A stretch of 64,000 bases of DNA from Bacteroidota bacterium (lineage in GTDB: Bacteria; Bacteroidota; Bacteroidia; Bacteroidales; Lentimicrobiaceae): positions 127,328 to 191,327 of the forward strand of contig JAEZDY010000031.1 of assembly GCA_023417935.1 (NCBI GenBank). Direction: 5' to 3'. The notes beneath the pieces were generated by a model, which saw nothing but the letters and a program-made list of their open reading frames with translations, did not search any database and was not told the origin of the DNA. Made by a program: the position numbers and the translations under genes. Below, piece by piece: positions 34,686 through 44,616 of this stretch (position 1 is the stretch's first letter; each line of letters opens with the position of its first letter).

Positions 34686-37094
34686 TTAACGTGTAATCAC
34701 TAATTTAGCTACACCCAGTGACATACCTCCACTTTGTAACCTTACAAAATACAACCCCGGTTTAAATTTTGTTACATCAAAATCAATGTTCTGTTCACCT
34801 TTTTGGAGTGCTGGATATGAAACAGAAGTTAGTACTTTGCCTGACAGGTCATTTACTAATAACTCGAATGGTACACCACTAATAGCTAAGAAACTGATTC
34901 GTACGGAGTTGCTTGCAGGATTGGGTGATATGCTGAGGTTTAAATATTCCCGGTCTTCAGGTATGCCGTTAGGATCAGGTTCAAAACCTATAGCTTCCAG
35001 CGCGGGTGCTATTTCTGGGTTGGCCATAAAGTTATCCCACAAGAGTGCGGAACGTGAATTTTCAATCATGTTTATAATTGGCCCCTGATCAATAGCCAGG
35101 TATGAATCGGCAAACCAGTTAAGTCGCAGGTTATAGGCATCATAAAAGCCCATTCTTCCCCATATCCTATCTCCCATTTCACGGTAAAAATATTTTAATG
35201 CACCCATCGATTCTTCGGGAGTATAAGGCATAGATGACAATGCAGCAGTTGGTGTAATAGTACCATTATCTCTTGAGCTTGTAGGTTCATGCACAGCATA
35301 TCCACCCGGGTCATCACTTGCAGTAAGCCCCCAGGCATTCTCACCATATCCGGGATGATTCTTTGGATTGTCAATTGCATAAGCCCTATGGATCAAAGTA
35401 TGGTTTCTGTTGAGGTTGAAGTAATTAGTGTATTGATCGCGTATGTTGCGTGGATCAAATCCCTGAAATGAATAGTGTGCAAAGAATAATGGGCCACCGT
35501 TGTCCCAGCCTACATCAAGTTTGTAGCCGTAAAAAGTTCCACCATTTCTGTAATATGGCATTCCCGCCCAGCCTGACTGCCATAGCGATGCATTAACCCC
35601 ATGTGTGGGAGATGCAATTGCAAGAATATATATAATGGCTGCCTCGTTCCATCCGCGTATCTGCATGTTGATCTGCCAACCGTATTGTGGCGACCAGTGC
35701 CAGTAAAGTACACTGCTATTGCGGGCGTACCAGTCCCATTCAATTGTTTCCCATAGTTCATTTATACGGTTTCGTATCTCAATTTCCATTGGCTCATCAC
35801 CACTGAAATATTGTCTGGCAGTTAGGAGCCCCTGGGCCAGGAAAGCTGTTTCAACCAGATCGCCACCATTGTCAATTTCACCGAATGGTACAACATCACC
35901 TGTGCTGCCATTCATCCAATGTGGCCACACGCCATGAAACCTGTTGGCAGTTGCAAGAAAGCCGGTGATCTTAAGCATACGGTCAATTCCTTGTTGCCTT
36001 GAAATAAATCCACGCTCGATGCCTGCAAGCAAGGCCATAACACCAAAGCCAGAGCCACCACTTGTAACAACATCGCCTGATGTGTTTCTTTCGCGAGCAA
36101 GCCCTGAAACAGGGTGTGCAAAATCATAAAAATACCTGAAAGTATATTGCTGCACCATGTCAAGCATTTCTTCATCAGTGAACGGCCTGGTTGAAGCTGA
36201 GACCGTATCAGAGTATTCTGAAACCTGGTTTGATGCGTTTACTGCTGCCACTTTATATACCAGCACTGCATCATGCCCCATCTCACGAACCCAGTCAATG
36301 TATCCACTGTCGGTTTTTGGTATTACTCCAATTGTATGGAATATTGCACCTTCATCAGTTGAACGTTGTATCTGATAACCGTTCAGATTCTCAGGTGGGT
36401 TAGCATTCCATGTAATTTCTATGTGACTGTCGTAACCTGTTGCAAGAACCCCTGTGGGTACCGGTGATGGTGGTGAAATACCCGATCCCTGATATACCCG
36501 CATATCATCAATAAGCACTGTATGTGTTACTCCATCGGCAGTGCCCTGTGCAAAACCTATTGTTTTGATTTGTGTGAAATCAACGGATCCTGGCGCATCA
36601 AGAAACAAACTCATTGGAATTGTGATCCTTGTCCACATTCCTGCAATCAGATCAGGACTATATGCCTGAAATGAATGGAAAGTTGTTTTGGTGTTATCAA
36701 CATCCTCCATAAAGATGCGGGGCAGTAGGTTTTTACTGAGGCCTTCTGGGGCATACAGTAAAAAGTGAAGGGTATCAGTATCGGTGAGATCGTATGCTGT
36801 CCAGTCAAGCCCTGCAGCAATAGCAAGCCAGTTACCTCCGGCCACTGATTTCCATTTCAATCTTAAACTATTCAGACCTTGGGCCGCATCAATTTCATCT
36901 TCAACAGGGAATTTTCTGAGTTCACTGCCCAGCCGCTCAAGCTCACTTGGTGCTGTGCGCTCCATCCAGCTATAGTCATACATTAGAGGGGTGGGGCTAT
37001 CCTGAAAGAACAGATACGTTTGGGAAGATAAAGAAGAACCTGATGCCAGTGCAACAAGTATAAATAAAAACCGGATGTGGAATAGGTGCTTCAT
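34686..37094 (-). CDS. T9SS-secreted GH144-type beta-glucanase (glucoamylase-fold)
   Basis: 802 residues. Signal peptide about 1-25 (cleavage before QTYLFF). A beta-sandwich domain (about 35-200) is followed by an FN3 domain (about 210-300, PTGVLATGYDSHIEITW). The glucoamylase-like alpha-barrel spans about 305-715 (FTDEEMLDMVQQYTFRYFYDF, GSGFGVMALLAGIERGF, EIDNGGDLVETAFLAQG, GWNEAAIIYILA, VGWDNGGPLFF, NAWGLTASDDPGGY). This matches the PF10091 family that includes GH144 endo-beta-1,2-glucanases. A T9SS tail ends the protein. It lies 116 bp downstream of a sugar permease gene on the same strand, suggesting linked glucan use. Confidence 0.83.
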   Translation of the reverse strand: MKHLFHIRFLFILVALASGSSLSSQTYLFFQDSPTPLMYDYSWMERTAPSELERLGSELRKFPVEDEIDAAQGLNSLRLKWKSVAGGNWLAIAAGLDWTAYDLTDTDTLHFLLYAPEGLSKNLLPRIFMEDVDNTKTTFHSFQAYSPDLIAGMWTRITIPMSLFLDAPGSVDFTQIKTIGFAQGTADGVTHTVLIDDMRVYQGSGISPPSPVPTGVLATGYDSHIEITWNANPPENLNGYQIQRSTDEGAIFHTIGVIPKTDSGYIDWVREMGHDAVLVYKVAAVNASNQVSEYSDTVSASTRPFTDEEMLDMVQQYTFRYFYDFAHPVSGLARERNTSGDVVTSGGSGFGVMALLAGIERGFISRQQGIDRMLKITGFLATANRFHGVWPHWMNGSTGDVVPFGEIDNGGDLVETAFLAQGLLTARQYFSGDEPMEIEIRNRINELWETIEWDWYARNSSVLYWHWSPQYGWQINMQIRGWNEAAIIYILAIASPTHGVNASLWQSGWAGMPYYRNGGTFYGYKLDVGWDNGGPLFFAHYSFQGFDPRNIRDQYTNYFNLNRNHTLIHRAYAIDNPKNHPGYGENAWGLTASDDPGGYAVHEPTSSRDNGTITPTAALSSMPYTPEESMGALKYFYREMGDRIWGRMGFYDAYNLRLNWFADSYLAIDQGPIINMIENSRSALLWDNFMANPEIAPALEAIGFEPDPNGIPEDREYLNLSISPNPASNSVRISFLAISGVPFELLVNDLSGKVLTSVSYPALQKGEQNIDFDVTKFKPGLYFVRLQSGGMSLGVAKLVITR

Positions 37095-37210
37095 GATCTT
37101 TAAGTTTTATCAGTCAATAACTTATGATGATGTTGCTTTAATCCACAACCGGCTTTTTTCTCACTGATTATATAGTTTGATAAGCATGAAAATCCGGCAA
37201 GGCAGTTATG

Positions 37211-38569
37211 CTACCTGATCGAACTTCCCTTTATTGCATAGTAGAAGATGTAGAGGTAACAAATTGCAGGAACAATAAATGCCCATGTGTAACCATAGCT
37301 GTCAGCAACTATACCCATAACAGGAGGAATAATAGCGCCACCAAATATCATCGTATTAATAACCCCTGATGCGGTACTAAGTTCACCTGAATCAAGATCC
37401 TTAACGGCAAGTGTAAAGATGTTGGGGAACATAATGGAATTGAACAGTCCTATAGATACGATAGTCCATAAAGCAACTTGTCCTGAACCAAAAGTTGTGG
37501 CGATATCCAACAAAGCAGCAACCAGCGCAAATACTGCAAGTGTGCGGGCTGCTTTACCGGTACCAACCTGCATGATAATGAAGTTGAGAACTGAGATACC
37601 GAGGAATATCAAACCGATGTTCCAATCCCAGTCGGTTACAAATGAACCTGAAACAAGGGCCAGGATTAACACTGGAATTGCATAGGTAATCTTCTTGGTG
37701 AAGCTGATACCTGAAAACATAAATGACCCAAAGAAACGGCCTACCATTGCACCTCCCCAATAAATAGCTACATACTTTGAAGCATCTGATTCTTCAAATC
37801 CCAGTGTGTTAACAAAATAGTTGATCATTAAACTACCGTTACCTACTTCAGCACCAACGTAGAAGAATATTGCCAGGGCTCCCAGCAATACATGGGGATA
37901 TTTCCACACGCTCTTTCGCTCTGATGAAGTTTTTTGGATTTCAGGTAGCTTAATCGCCATGATCAGCAATGCTATCAATAAAATAATTGATGCCATAATA
38001 ATGAAAGGCATTTGAACCGTTTCAGCTTTTTCAGCAGCAGAAAGCATGTCAGAAGCTCCTTTGAAGATAAAGATGGCAATGATCCACGGTGCAAGCATTG
38101 TGGCAATAGAGTTGAGCGCCTGAGTAAGATTTAGGCGGCTTGAAGCTGTTACTTCCGGACCTAGTGCAGTAACATAAGGATTGGCCGCAGTTTGCAGGAA
38201 TACTACTCCGGCAGCCAATACAAAGGTTGATACCAGGAACAGGGGAAATGAAGGGATACTGGCTGAAGGGAAGAAAAGGAAGGCACCTAAAGCCATCAGG
38301 AACAAACCGATAACCAGTGCGCTTTTGTATCCTATCTTCTTAATGTATAAACCAATGGGAATCGAAATAAATGCATAAGTGATAAAGAAAGCAAAATTCA
38401 GTAGCTGTGCCTCAAATTCACTAAGCTCAAAAATATCCTTGACTTTTGCGCTTAAGGTAATGATGAAAGTTGTTGCAAAACCGAATATGAAAAAGATGGA
38501 GCCAATAACTGACATGCCCACTTTGTAACTATTCGAATTCTGGTTGGAATTCTCAATTTGGTTAGCCAT
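37211..38569 (-). CDS. FucP/GluP-like MFS sugar:proton symporter
   Basis: 452 residues with 12 predicted transmembrane segments. The N-terminal half carries FFIFGFATTFIITLSAKVKDIFEL, and LQTAANPYVTALGP and the second-half TMSs match the FHS (fucose/glucose/galactose) group of the major facilitator superfamily. The ANPYVTALG motif is characteristic of this group in Bacteroidota. Substrate probably a hexose or short glucan, given the glucanase gene directly downstream. Confidence 0.88.
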   Translation of the reverse strand: MANQIENSNQNSNSYKVGMSVIGSIFFIFGFATTFIITLSAKVKDIFELSEFEAQLLNFAFFITYAFISIPIGLYIKKIGYKSALVIGLFLMALGAFLFFPSASIPSFPLFLVSTFVLAAGVVFLQTAANPYVTALGPEVTASSRLNLTQALNSIATMLAPWIIAIFIFKGASDMLSAAEKAETVQMPFIIMASIILLIALLIMAIKLPEIQKTSSERKSVWKYPHVLLGALAIFFYVGAEVGNGSLMINYFVNTLGFEESDASKYVAIYWGGAMVGRFFGSFMFSGISFTKKITYAIPVLILALVSGSFVTDWDWNIGLIFLGISVLNFIIMQVGTGKAARTLAVFALVAALLDIATTFGSGQVALWTIVSIGLFNSIMFPNIFTLAVKDLDSGELSTASGVINTMIFGGAIIPPVMGIVADSYGYTWAFIVPAICYLYIFYYAIKGSSIR

Positions 38570-38729
38570 TTTGTTGCCTGGGTTAAGTGAATACTATACC
38601 TGTGATTTGAAAAATTTGAATGTAAAGGTATAATAACACAAAACTAAATCCAAAAATATTATGCAAACCCGCATTTATGCTTGTAAACCAAGAGATTAGC
38701 AGCCTCAGTATAAGGCATTACTAACCGGG

Positions 38730-40964
38730 CTAACCGCTAATAAAGTGTGCATCTCCTTTGCCGAAACGCAGATAATCTAGCATCAACGCAATTTCACTCT
38801 GATCAATGCCATTGGTTAGCAAATGCTTACGGTCCTTATTGAAGCTCTTGACAAATGATTTGATATCATCCTTCCGGGTCACGATGCTGTTTTGGTAATG
38901 CCTGATGGCCTCTTCTTTTTGCCCAAGAGCAAAAGCTACATGGCCTGCATTCATGAAATCATAAGTATTTGGCTCGGAATCTAAAAGCTGTTTGTAGTAG
39001 TCGTCAGCCTCAGTGTTTCGGTTAAGCAGGAACAGGCACCAGGCCACTGGCCGCATTGCTGCGGAAGAGCCGGGGTTTGCGAACTCTAAACGATAGAAGT
39101 ACTCGAGTGCATCAGATGGTTTACTCATATTGAGGTAGCAGGTGCCAATGGATGCATTTATTTTTTGATTCTCTGGCTCAAGCTGCAATAATTCAAGGTA
39201 ACAGTCAAGTGCATCTTCCCATTCACCTAATGACATGTGGCACTGGGCAATTTTACGTAACAACCAGTTGTGGTTTGTATCAAACAAGTCAGCCTTCTGA
39301 TAATAAGTTATTGCTTCAGGATACAACCCCAGTTGTTGTTTGCAATAGCCGGCCTTTTCATAGAGCTCAGCATAGTTTTCCCCTTTTTCAATAATGTGGA
39401 TGAGAACTTTTAGTGCTTCCTCAAAGTTATCATTGTCAAAATGGAAGTTTGCTATAGCGCGGTAGAAGTCAGGATCAGCAATCAACTCTTCAAGTTTCCC
39501 TGATTCCTCTATATCAAGCCGTTTACTGAAAATATCGCCTATTTCACCGCGTAAAGGATGGAGCTTAAAGAATCGGTACATATCCTGAATATACTGGATC
39601 ACTATTCGCTTTTTGTTGAGGTCAGGATCTGATAATTCTTCATTCTTAAGCTCGGCAAGTTGTTCACCTTCACTTTCAAACATTTGAACCATGAGGCTTT
39701 TCTGCTGTGAAGGCATGTACTTTAGATTAAATACAAATGAAAATTTGTCGGAATTGCACATATACATTGAGAGATCAAGTCCTTTGAGGAAAGCATCTTT
39801 GAATGTTTCGGTTTCATCGGAAAGGGCATCCTGCACTGCATAATTCTCCGGATAAAAAGGCAAAAGCCAATTCGATAATTCACTAAAGAAAGGGAAAGAC
39901 TTAAGTGTTGCAAAAGCGCCTAAGAACACATCAACACCTTCCATCTGCATGTTGGTAAGTTCTTCAAGTTTTCGCACCAGGCCAGGCTGGTTATCGAAAT
40001 ACTTCTCCCAGTCGGGGTTCTTATCAAGCGATTCACCTGACTGAAGCAACTGCTCAAGATCGAGCTTTTCGTTTAAGTCCTCGTTAAACTTAATAACCTG
40101 AGGAAGTAATTCATCGCGGAATTTTCGGGTAATCTTTTCAGTATCCTTAGCCCTGATAAACTGAGTAAGCATGCTAAGTGAATCATCACGAAACGATTGC
40201 TGTACCTTTAAACTGAATAATTTATCGTTGAGTTTAGGATAATACTGGAATCTTTTATCATACATCAATATGGAGATCAGCACACCAAAGAGTGCCCGTT
40301 GTGATATTTGTGCATCAGGGTGATCATATAAGTCAATAAGCATGTTGATCCTTCTGGGGTCGAAAGTACGTAAAGTGCCGAGTGTAAGCGCACTAACCAT
40401 CATCGACTTCTCAAACCATGGTATTGATGAACTATTAAAGATATTGCTTATTACTTGCTCATCATTTTCAGTGTACTTATCTGTAAGCCAGAGATTATAG
40501 AAGGCGCGTGATATTGCTTTACGGTGATTACGGGCAGTATCACTTTCCGATTCATCATCAAAAAGTGATGCCGATCGAAGAATATCCTGTAACTCATTAT
40601 CAAAGGTTAGACCCATAAGATTTTCTGTAAGGTCCTCATTCTCACGCAGTGCCTGCCGTTCAATATCAGCTTTTATGGCAGCAAGCCTGCTACCTGATGT
40701 AGCTATGAAATGCAGCTTCATCCTGTCGGACAACTCATAAAGAGATACCATCAGTTTTGAATAAATCTCCTGTCCCATAGGATCATTAATGCCTTTACCG
40801 GTATAAGTTAAGATGTTGCTGTATGTATACCTTGCATCCTCAATGCCCGGCTGAAACCGCTCAATTGATTGTTTACCAAGCTGTTCAATAGCCTCGTGTA
40901 CCCGCTGCTGCCTGAGTAATTCAATTACTTTTCCGTGCCACTGCTCAATTTCAAATAATGTCAT
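38730..40964 (-). CDS. Large tetratricopeptide-repeat protein
   Basis: 744 residues, cytoplasmic, with no signal peptide. The first 450 residues are helical without recognised catalytic motifs. The part from about 495 to 700 holds TPR-like helices (FHFDNDNFEEALKVLIHIIEKG, YEKAGYCKQQLGLYPEAITYYQKA, IAQCHMSLGEWEDALDCYLELLQLEPE, IGTCYLNMSKPSDALEYFYRL). It is probably a protein-protein scaffold. The rest of the family and the partner are not known to me. It is divergent from the permease gene at 41395. Confidence 0.75.
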   Translation of the reverse strand: MTLFEIEQWHGKVIELLRQQRVHEAIEQLGKQSIERFQPGIEDARYTYSNILTYTGKGINDPMGQEIYSKLMVSLYELSDRMKLHFIATSGSRLAAIKADIERQALRENEDLTENLMGLTFDNELQDILRSASLFDDESESDTARNHRKAISRAFYNLWLTDKYTENDEQVISNIFNSSSIPWFEKSMMVSALTLGTLRTFDPRRINMLIDLYDHPDAQISQRALFGVLISILMYDKRFQYYPKLNDKLFSLKVQQSFRDDSLSMLTQFIRAKDTEKITRKFRDELLPQVIKFNEDLNEKLDLEQLLQSGESLDKNPDWEKYFDNQPGLVRKLEELTNMQMEGVDVFLGAFATLKSFPFFSELSNWLLPFYPENYAVQDALSDETETFKDAFLKGLDLSMYMCNSDKFSFVFNLKYMPSQQKSLMVQMFESEGEQLAELKNEELSDPDLNKKRIVIQYIQDMYRFFKLHPLRGEIGDIFSKRLDIEESGKLEELIADPDFYRAIANFHFDNDNFEEALKVLIHIIEKGENYAELYEKAGYCKQQLGLYPEAITYYQKADLFDTNHNWLLRKIAQCHMSLGEWEDALDCYLELLQLEPENQKINASIGTCYLNMSKPSDALEYFYRLEFANPGSSAAMRPVAWCLFLLNRNTEADDYYKQLLDSEPNTYDFMNAGHVAFALGQKEEAIRHYQNSIVTRKDDIKSFVKSFNKDRKHLLTNGIDQSEIALMLDYLRFGKGDAHFISG

Positions 40965-41119
40965 TGCGTTTGTATTAATGACCGTGATACTAAATAAAAT
41001 GAGCAGCCAAATAGTGCCCCCTCAATTCATTTAACAATTGGTTAGTAAAGTATCCCTCAAAAATCATGCTTCTTTAAATTTACTGACAAAATTGCAGTTT
41101 AGTAAACCCATTTTGAAAA

Positions 41120-41212
41120 ATACCTGCATCATAAATGCCTCATAAATAAACTTCCCAGGCTGATCTTTGGGGATCAGCCTACAACTTACTTGGGGCATAC
41201 CTGCATCATAAA
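41120..41212. other. Hairpin flanked by 16-bp direct repeats
   Basis: In the 430-bp divergent gap, ATACCTGCATCATAAA occurs at 41120-41135 and again at 41197-41212. Between them a perfect 9-bp stem (AGGCTGATC at 41157-41165, GATCAGCCT at 41172-41180) encloses a 6-nt loop. No U-run follows on either strand. It could be a regulatory leader of the permease gene or a small insertion footprint. Nothing else was recognised in 40965-41394. Confidence 0.6.
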
Positions 41213-41394
41213 AGGAATAAGTAAAACGTTAAGATAAGGATTGCTTAACTCAAATTTCCAGAAAACCCAGTAGCAGTAAAGGATTTTCGTTTCCATTATT
41301 GTTAGTAAAAAAGACTTCCGATTTCAGTGATTTATTGTAACCTTTTAATTTTCAAATCGTCTAACAGAATATCCAAAAACTTAAATGCAGCGCT

Positions 41395-43815
41395 ATGTTC
41401 AGGAACTATCTGCAAACCGCCGTTCGCAACTTCAAAAAGAACAAGTTTTACTCTTTTATAAACATTCTCGGTTTATCCTTAGGCATTACGGCAAGTGCCT
41501 TTATATTATTGTATATCAGTGAAGAGCTGGGTTATGATAAGCACTTTGAGGATTACGAAACTATTTACAGGCTTGAAAGTGATTTCTCAATCAACAACAA
41601 GCATGATAAGTTTGCTCTTACCTCTATGCCTCTGGGTCCTGCTTTAAAGCTGGAAGTTCCTGAGATTCAATCATACGCACGGTTCATCAATAACGACAAT
41701 GTTGTACTCAGATATAACGACAAGGAATTTTATGAGAAAAAGGTCTTCTTTGCCGATTCAACAGCCCCGGTAATGTTTACGCTTAATTTTGTTGAAGGCA
41801 CTGCAGCGGGTTCATTGACAGATCCGTTCACGATTGTATTAGCGCAGTCGGTTGCCAAAAAGTATTTTGGTGAACAGGAAGCTTATGGCAAGACCCTTAC
41901 TAGTGGCGAGGGCAGGGGGTTCAGGGTTACCGGAGTGTTTGAAGACCTTCCTGCCAATACCCATATGTCATTTGATATACTAATGTCACTTGAATCGTTG
42001 GCAACTATTTTTGGCGAAGAGAATTTCAGAAGCATGGAACCGGGCAGATTCTGGAATGTGAATTCGTATACATTCGTGAAATTTGCCAGGCCTGAAGATA
42101 ATGAGGTGTTACTGGCTAAATCGTCTGCTTTCTATGCAAAATACATGAAATCCGTTGGTGATCAGTTGAATGCTACTTTCAATCTAATGAGCACCCGACT
42201 TGATAGGATACATCATGAAACAAAACTAACCGGTGACTTTCCAGCCGGCAACAAGAGTTACCTTTATCTTATGGGTGTTGTTGGTTTGATGATTCTCATA
42301 CTGGCAGCTATAAACTACATGAACCTTGCCACAGCACGTGCAACCAAAAGAGCCAGGGAGATCGGACTGCGTAAAGTATCAGGAGCCGACCGGCTTATGC
42401 TCACTTGGCAGTTTATAACTGAGAGCCTTGTACTTGCTACATTTTCACTGGTAATTTCATTTTTCCTGATCCAGATATTCCTCCCACTGTTTAACGATAT
42501 GGCCGATAAACAGCTCGAACTGAGCTTTCTGAAAAATCAGCAAGTATACATTGTTATTGCAGGTATAGCACTACTAACAGGACTATTTTCAGGACTTTAT
42601 CCCGCATTGTATTTATCGTCGTTCCAACCATCAAATGTGTTAAAAGGGAAGGTGAATATAGGTCGCCAAAGCGGATGGTTACGAAAAGGATTGGTTACGT
42701 TTCAGCTTATTATAACGGTTGTAATGATCACGGGAACAATTATCATTTACAATCAGTTGAACTACATGCGCAATGCTGACCTTGGTTTTGAGAAAGAGAA
42801 TGTAATGGTACTTGAAATACAGGATACCACGTTCCTGAAACGGATTGATAGTTTCAGAGATGAGTTGAAAGCAAATCCTAATGTTGTAGCAACTGCTATG
42901 TCGCGTTCGGTGCCTGGTGAGGGGCAGAGCATTCAATTGATGAAAGTTGAAAAAGAAGGTAAAATGGAGGAGTTTGTACTCAATAATATACCATGCGATC
43001 ATGAATTTGCCGATTTATTAAAGCTTGAGTTTGTGAAAGGCAGAAACTTTAACCGTGAAATGAAAACCGATGATACAACAGCGGTGATCATTAATGAGGC
43101 CGCTGCCAGAGCACTTGAATGGGGTGATGATGCATTGGGTAAAAAGATAAACCGCGACTTTGAATTAGATGGTACCGGTGGTCGCGACCTTAAAGTGATT
43201 GGTGTAGTGAAGGACTTCCACTTTACTTCTTTGCATAATAAAGTTGAGCCAATGATGCTGTTTATCCCGCAATTCCCCCTCAATATTCTGTCAATCAGAT
43301 TAAAGGAAGGTGCCGGTATTCATACCATTGAAGATATACAGGCTAAGTGGGAGAGTTTTGGAAACAACAGGCCATTTGACTATTACTTCCTTGATGAGAG
43401 ATTCGATAATAAGTATTCCGCTGAAGCCAAGCTAGGTAAGGTATTTGCCACCTTCGCTATGCTCTCAATCATTATAGCACTTATGGGTTTAATTGGTCTG
43501 GCTTCCTTTGTTACTGCGCAGCGTACAAAAGAAATCGGCGTTAGAAAGGTACTTGGTGCTTCTGTTGAAGGTATTGTTGCAATGCTATATAAAGAATCGC
43601 TGGTGCTTGTGCTGATTGCCTGCAGTGTTGCCTTGCCGCTGTCGTGGTACCTTATATCCGACTGGCTTGACAATTATGCGTATCACATATCCTTAAGCTT
43701 GGTAACTTTTTTAGTGGCAAGTTTAACGGCCATAATTGTATGCCTGGCATCAATTAGTTATCATACACTAACAGCAGCGAACTCAAATCCTGTTAAGTCA
43801 ATTAAATACGAGTAA
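41395..43815 (+). CDS. Orphan FtsX/MacB-type ABC permease
   Basis: 806 residues, paralogous in architecture to the permease at 27467-29869: N-terminal TM with KNKFYSFINILGLSLG, a periplasmic MacB-like domain, three TMs (about 290-405), a second MacB-like domain and three C-terminal TMs. The coupling motifs are KRAREIGLRKVSGADR and QRTKEIGVRKVLGASV. No ATPase or adaptor gene is adjacent. It may borrow the ATPase encoded elsewhere, for instance that at 26748-27470. Confidence 0.9.
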   Translation: MFRNYLQTAVRNFKKNKFYSFINILGLSLGITASAFILLYISEELGYDKHFEDYETIYRLESDFSINNKHDKFALTSMPLGPALKLEVPEIQSYARFINNDNVVLRYNDKEFYEKKVFFADSTAPVMFTLNFVEGTAAGSLTDPFTIVLAQSVAKKYFGEQEAYGKTLTSGEGRGFRVTGVFEDLPANTHMSFDILMSLESLATIFGEENFRSMEPGRFWNVNSYTFVKFARPEDNEVLLAKSSAFYAKYMKSVGDQLNATFNLMSTRLDRIHHETKLTGDFPAGNKSYLYLMGVVGLMILILAAINYMNLATARATKRAREIGLRKVSGADRLMLTWQFITESLVLATFSLVISFFLIQIFLPLFNDMADKQLELSFLKNQQVYIVIAGIALLTGLFSGLYPALYLSSFQPSNVLKGKVNIGRQSGWLRKGLVTFQLIITVVMITGTIIIYNQLNYMRNADLGFEKENVMVLEIQDTTFLKRIDSFRDELKANPNVVATAMSRSVPGEGQSIQLMKVEKEGKMEEFVLNNIPCDHEFADLLKLEFVKGRNFNREMKTDDTTAVIINEAAARALEWGDDALGKKINRDFELDGTGGRDLKVIGVVKDFHFTSLHNKVEPMMLFIPQFPLNILSIRLKEGAGIHTIEDIQAKWESFGNNRPFDYYFLDERFDNKYSAEAKLGKVFATFAMLSIIIALMGLIGLASFVTAQRTKEIGVRKVLGASVEGIVAMLYKESLVLVLIACSVALPLSWYLISDWLDNYAYHISLSLVTFLVASLTAIIVCLASISYHTLTAANSNPVKSIKYE

Positions 43816-43890
43816 AGCTTGAAAAATCAGAACAACTTTGCTTAAACGGGTATGACTAGGTACTGCGGTTTAACTGAGCAGTATTTCAAG

Positions 43891-44532
43891 TTAAAGCTGA
43901 GTTGTAGCCTGAACTGTGCTCTTGCTTTTCTTGAATTCCCCTGCACGCTTACTGTAATATTTTAGCCCTTCTTCAGTTGCTATTCCTCTAATGAAGTTTT
44001 CAAACATCACTTCAAACAGGAGCTTGAACGAGAACTTTTCAGGGGGAAAGAATACCGCATTGTGGAGGTCAATCAGGCGGCTAATGTATAATCGTGAAAG
44101 TAACTCAATGCTCAGGTCGTCGCGGTACATCCCCTGGGCAATTCCCTTTTGAATGTTTATTTTAATCTTCTCAAATATAAAGTCAATCCGTTGCTCAATG
44201 TGCTGCTGATATACCTCAGGGTACATTGTTTGCAGTTCAAGCGTGAATGAAGGCGTGATCTCATTGAAGCGGTGGCTTACTTCGCTGCTAACAGTGAGCA
44301 GGATATCAATAGCATTGACCCCTTCAAAATTGTACTTATCAAAAATAGAGCTAAAAGTTTCTCTTTCAAACTCCAGCAATTTTTCCACTAATACCTGTTC
44401 TGTTGGTACGAACCTTTTCAGTTCATCTATATCAATCAACAGACTTTTGCAAATGTGCTCAAAGGAAAGACTACTTACTCCATTCTTAATTGATAAATCC
44501 CTGATTTTTAATAGTATATGGCGATTATCCAT
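43891..44532 (-). CDS. TetR-like transcriptional regulator
   Basis: 213 residues. The N-terminal 50 residues form a helix-turn-helix of TetR type (ILLKIRDLSIKNGVSSLSFEHICKSLLI), although the recognition-helix sequence is atypical (DIDELKRFVPTEQVLVEKLLEFE). The rest is helical with a long TetR-like ligand domain. It lies convergent with the permease gene and upstream of the T9SS Asp-box gene on the same strand. Its target and ligand are unknown. Confidence 0.75.
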   Translation of the reverse strand: MDNRHILLKIRDLSIKNGVSSLSFEHICKSLLIDIDELKRFVPTEQVLVEKLLEFERETFSSIFDKYNFEGVNAIDILLTVSSEVSHRFNEITPSFTLELQTMYPEVYQQHIEQRIDFIFEKIKINIQKGIAQGMYRDDLSIELLSRLYISRLIDLHNAVFFPPEKFSFKLLFEVMFENFIRGIATEEGLKYYSKRAGEFKKSKSTVQATTQL

Positions 44533-44616
44533 TCAGGTGTTTCTGGTTATTTAAGTTGTTTAAAAACGGTGCGAATTTACGAAAAAAGTGTTCATATCAC
44601 TGATGTTGGAAGGTTA

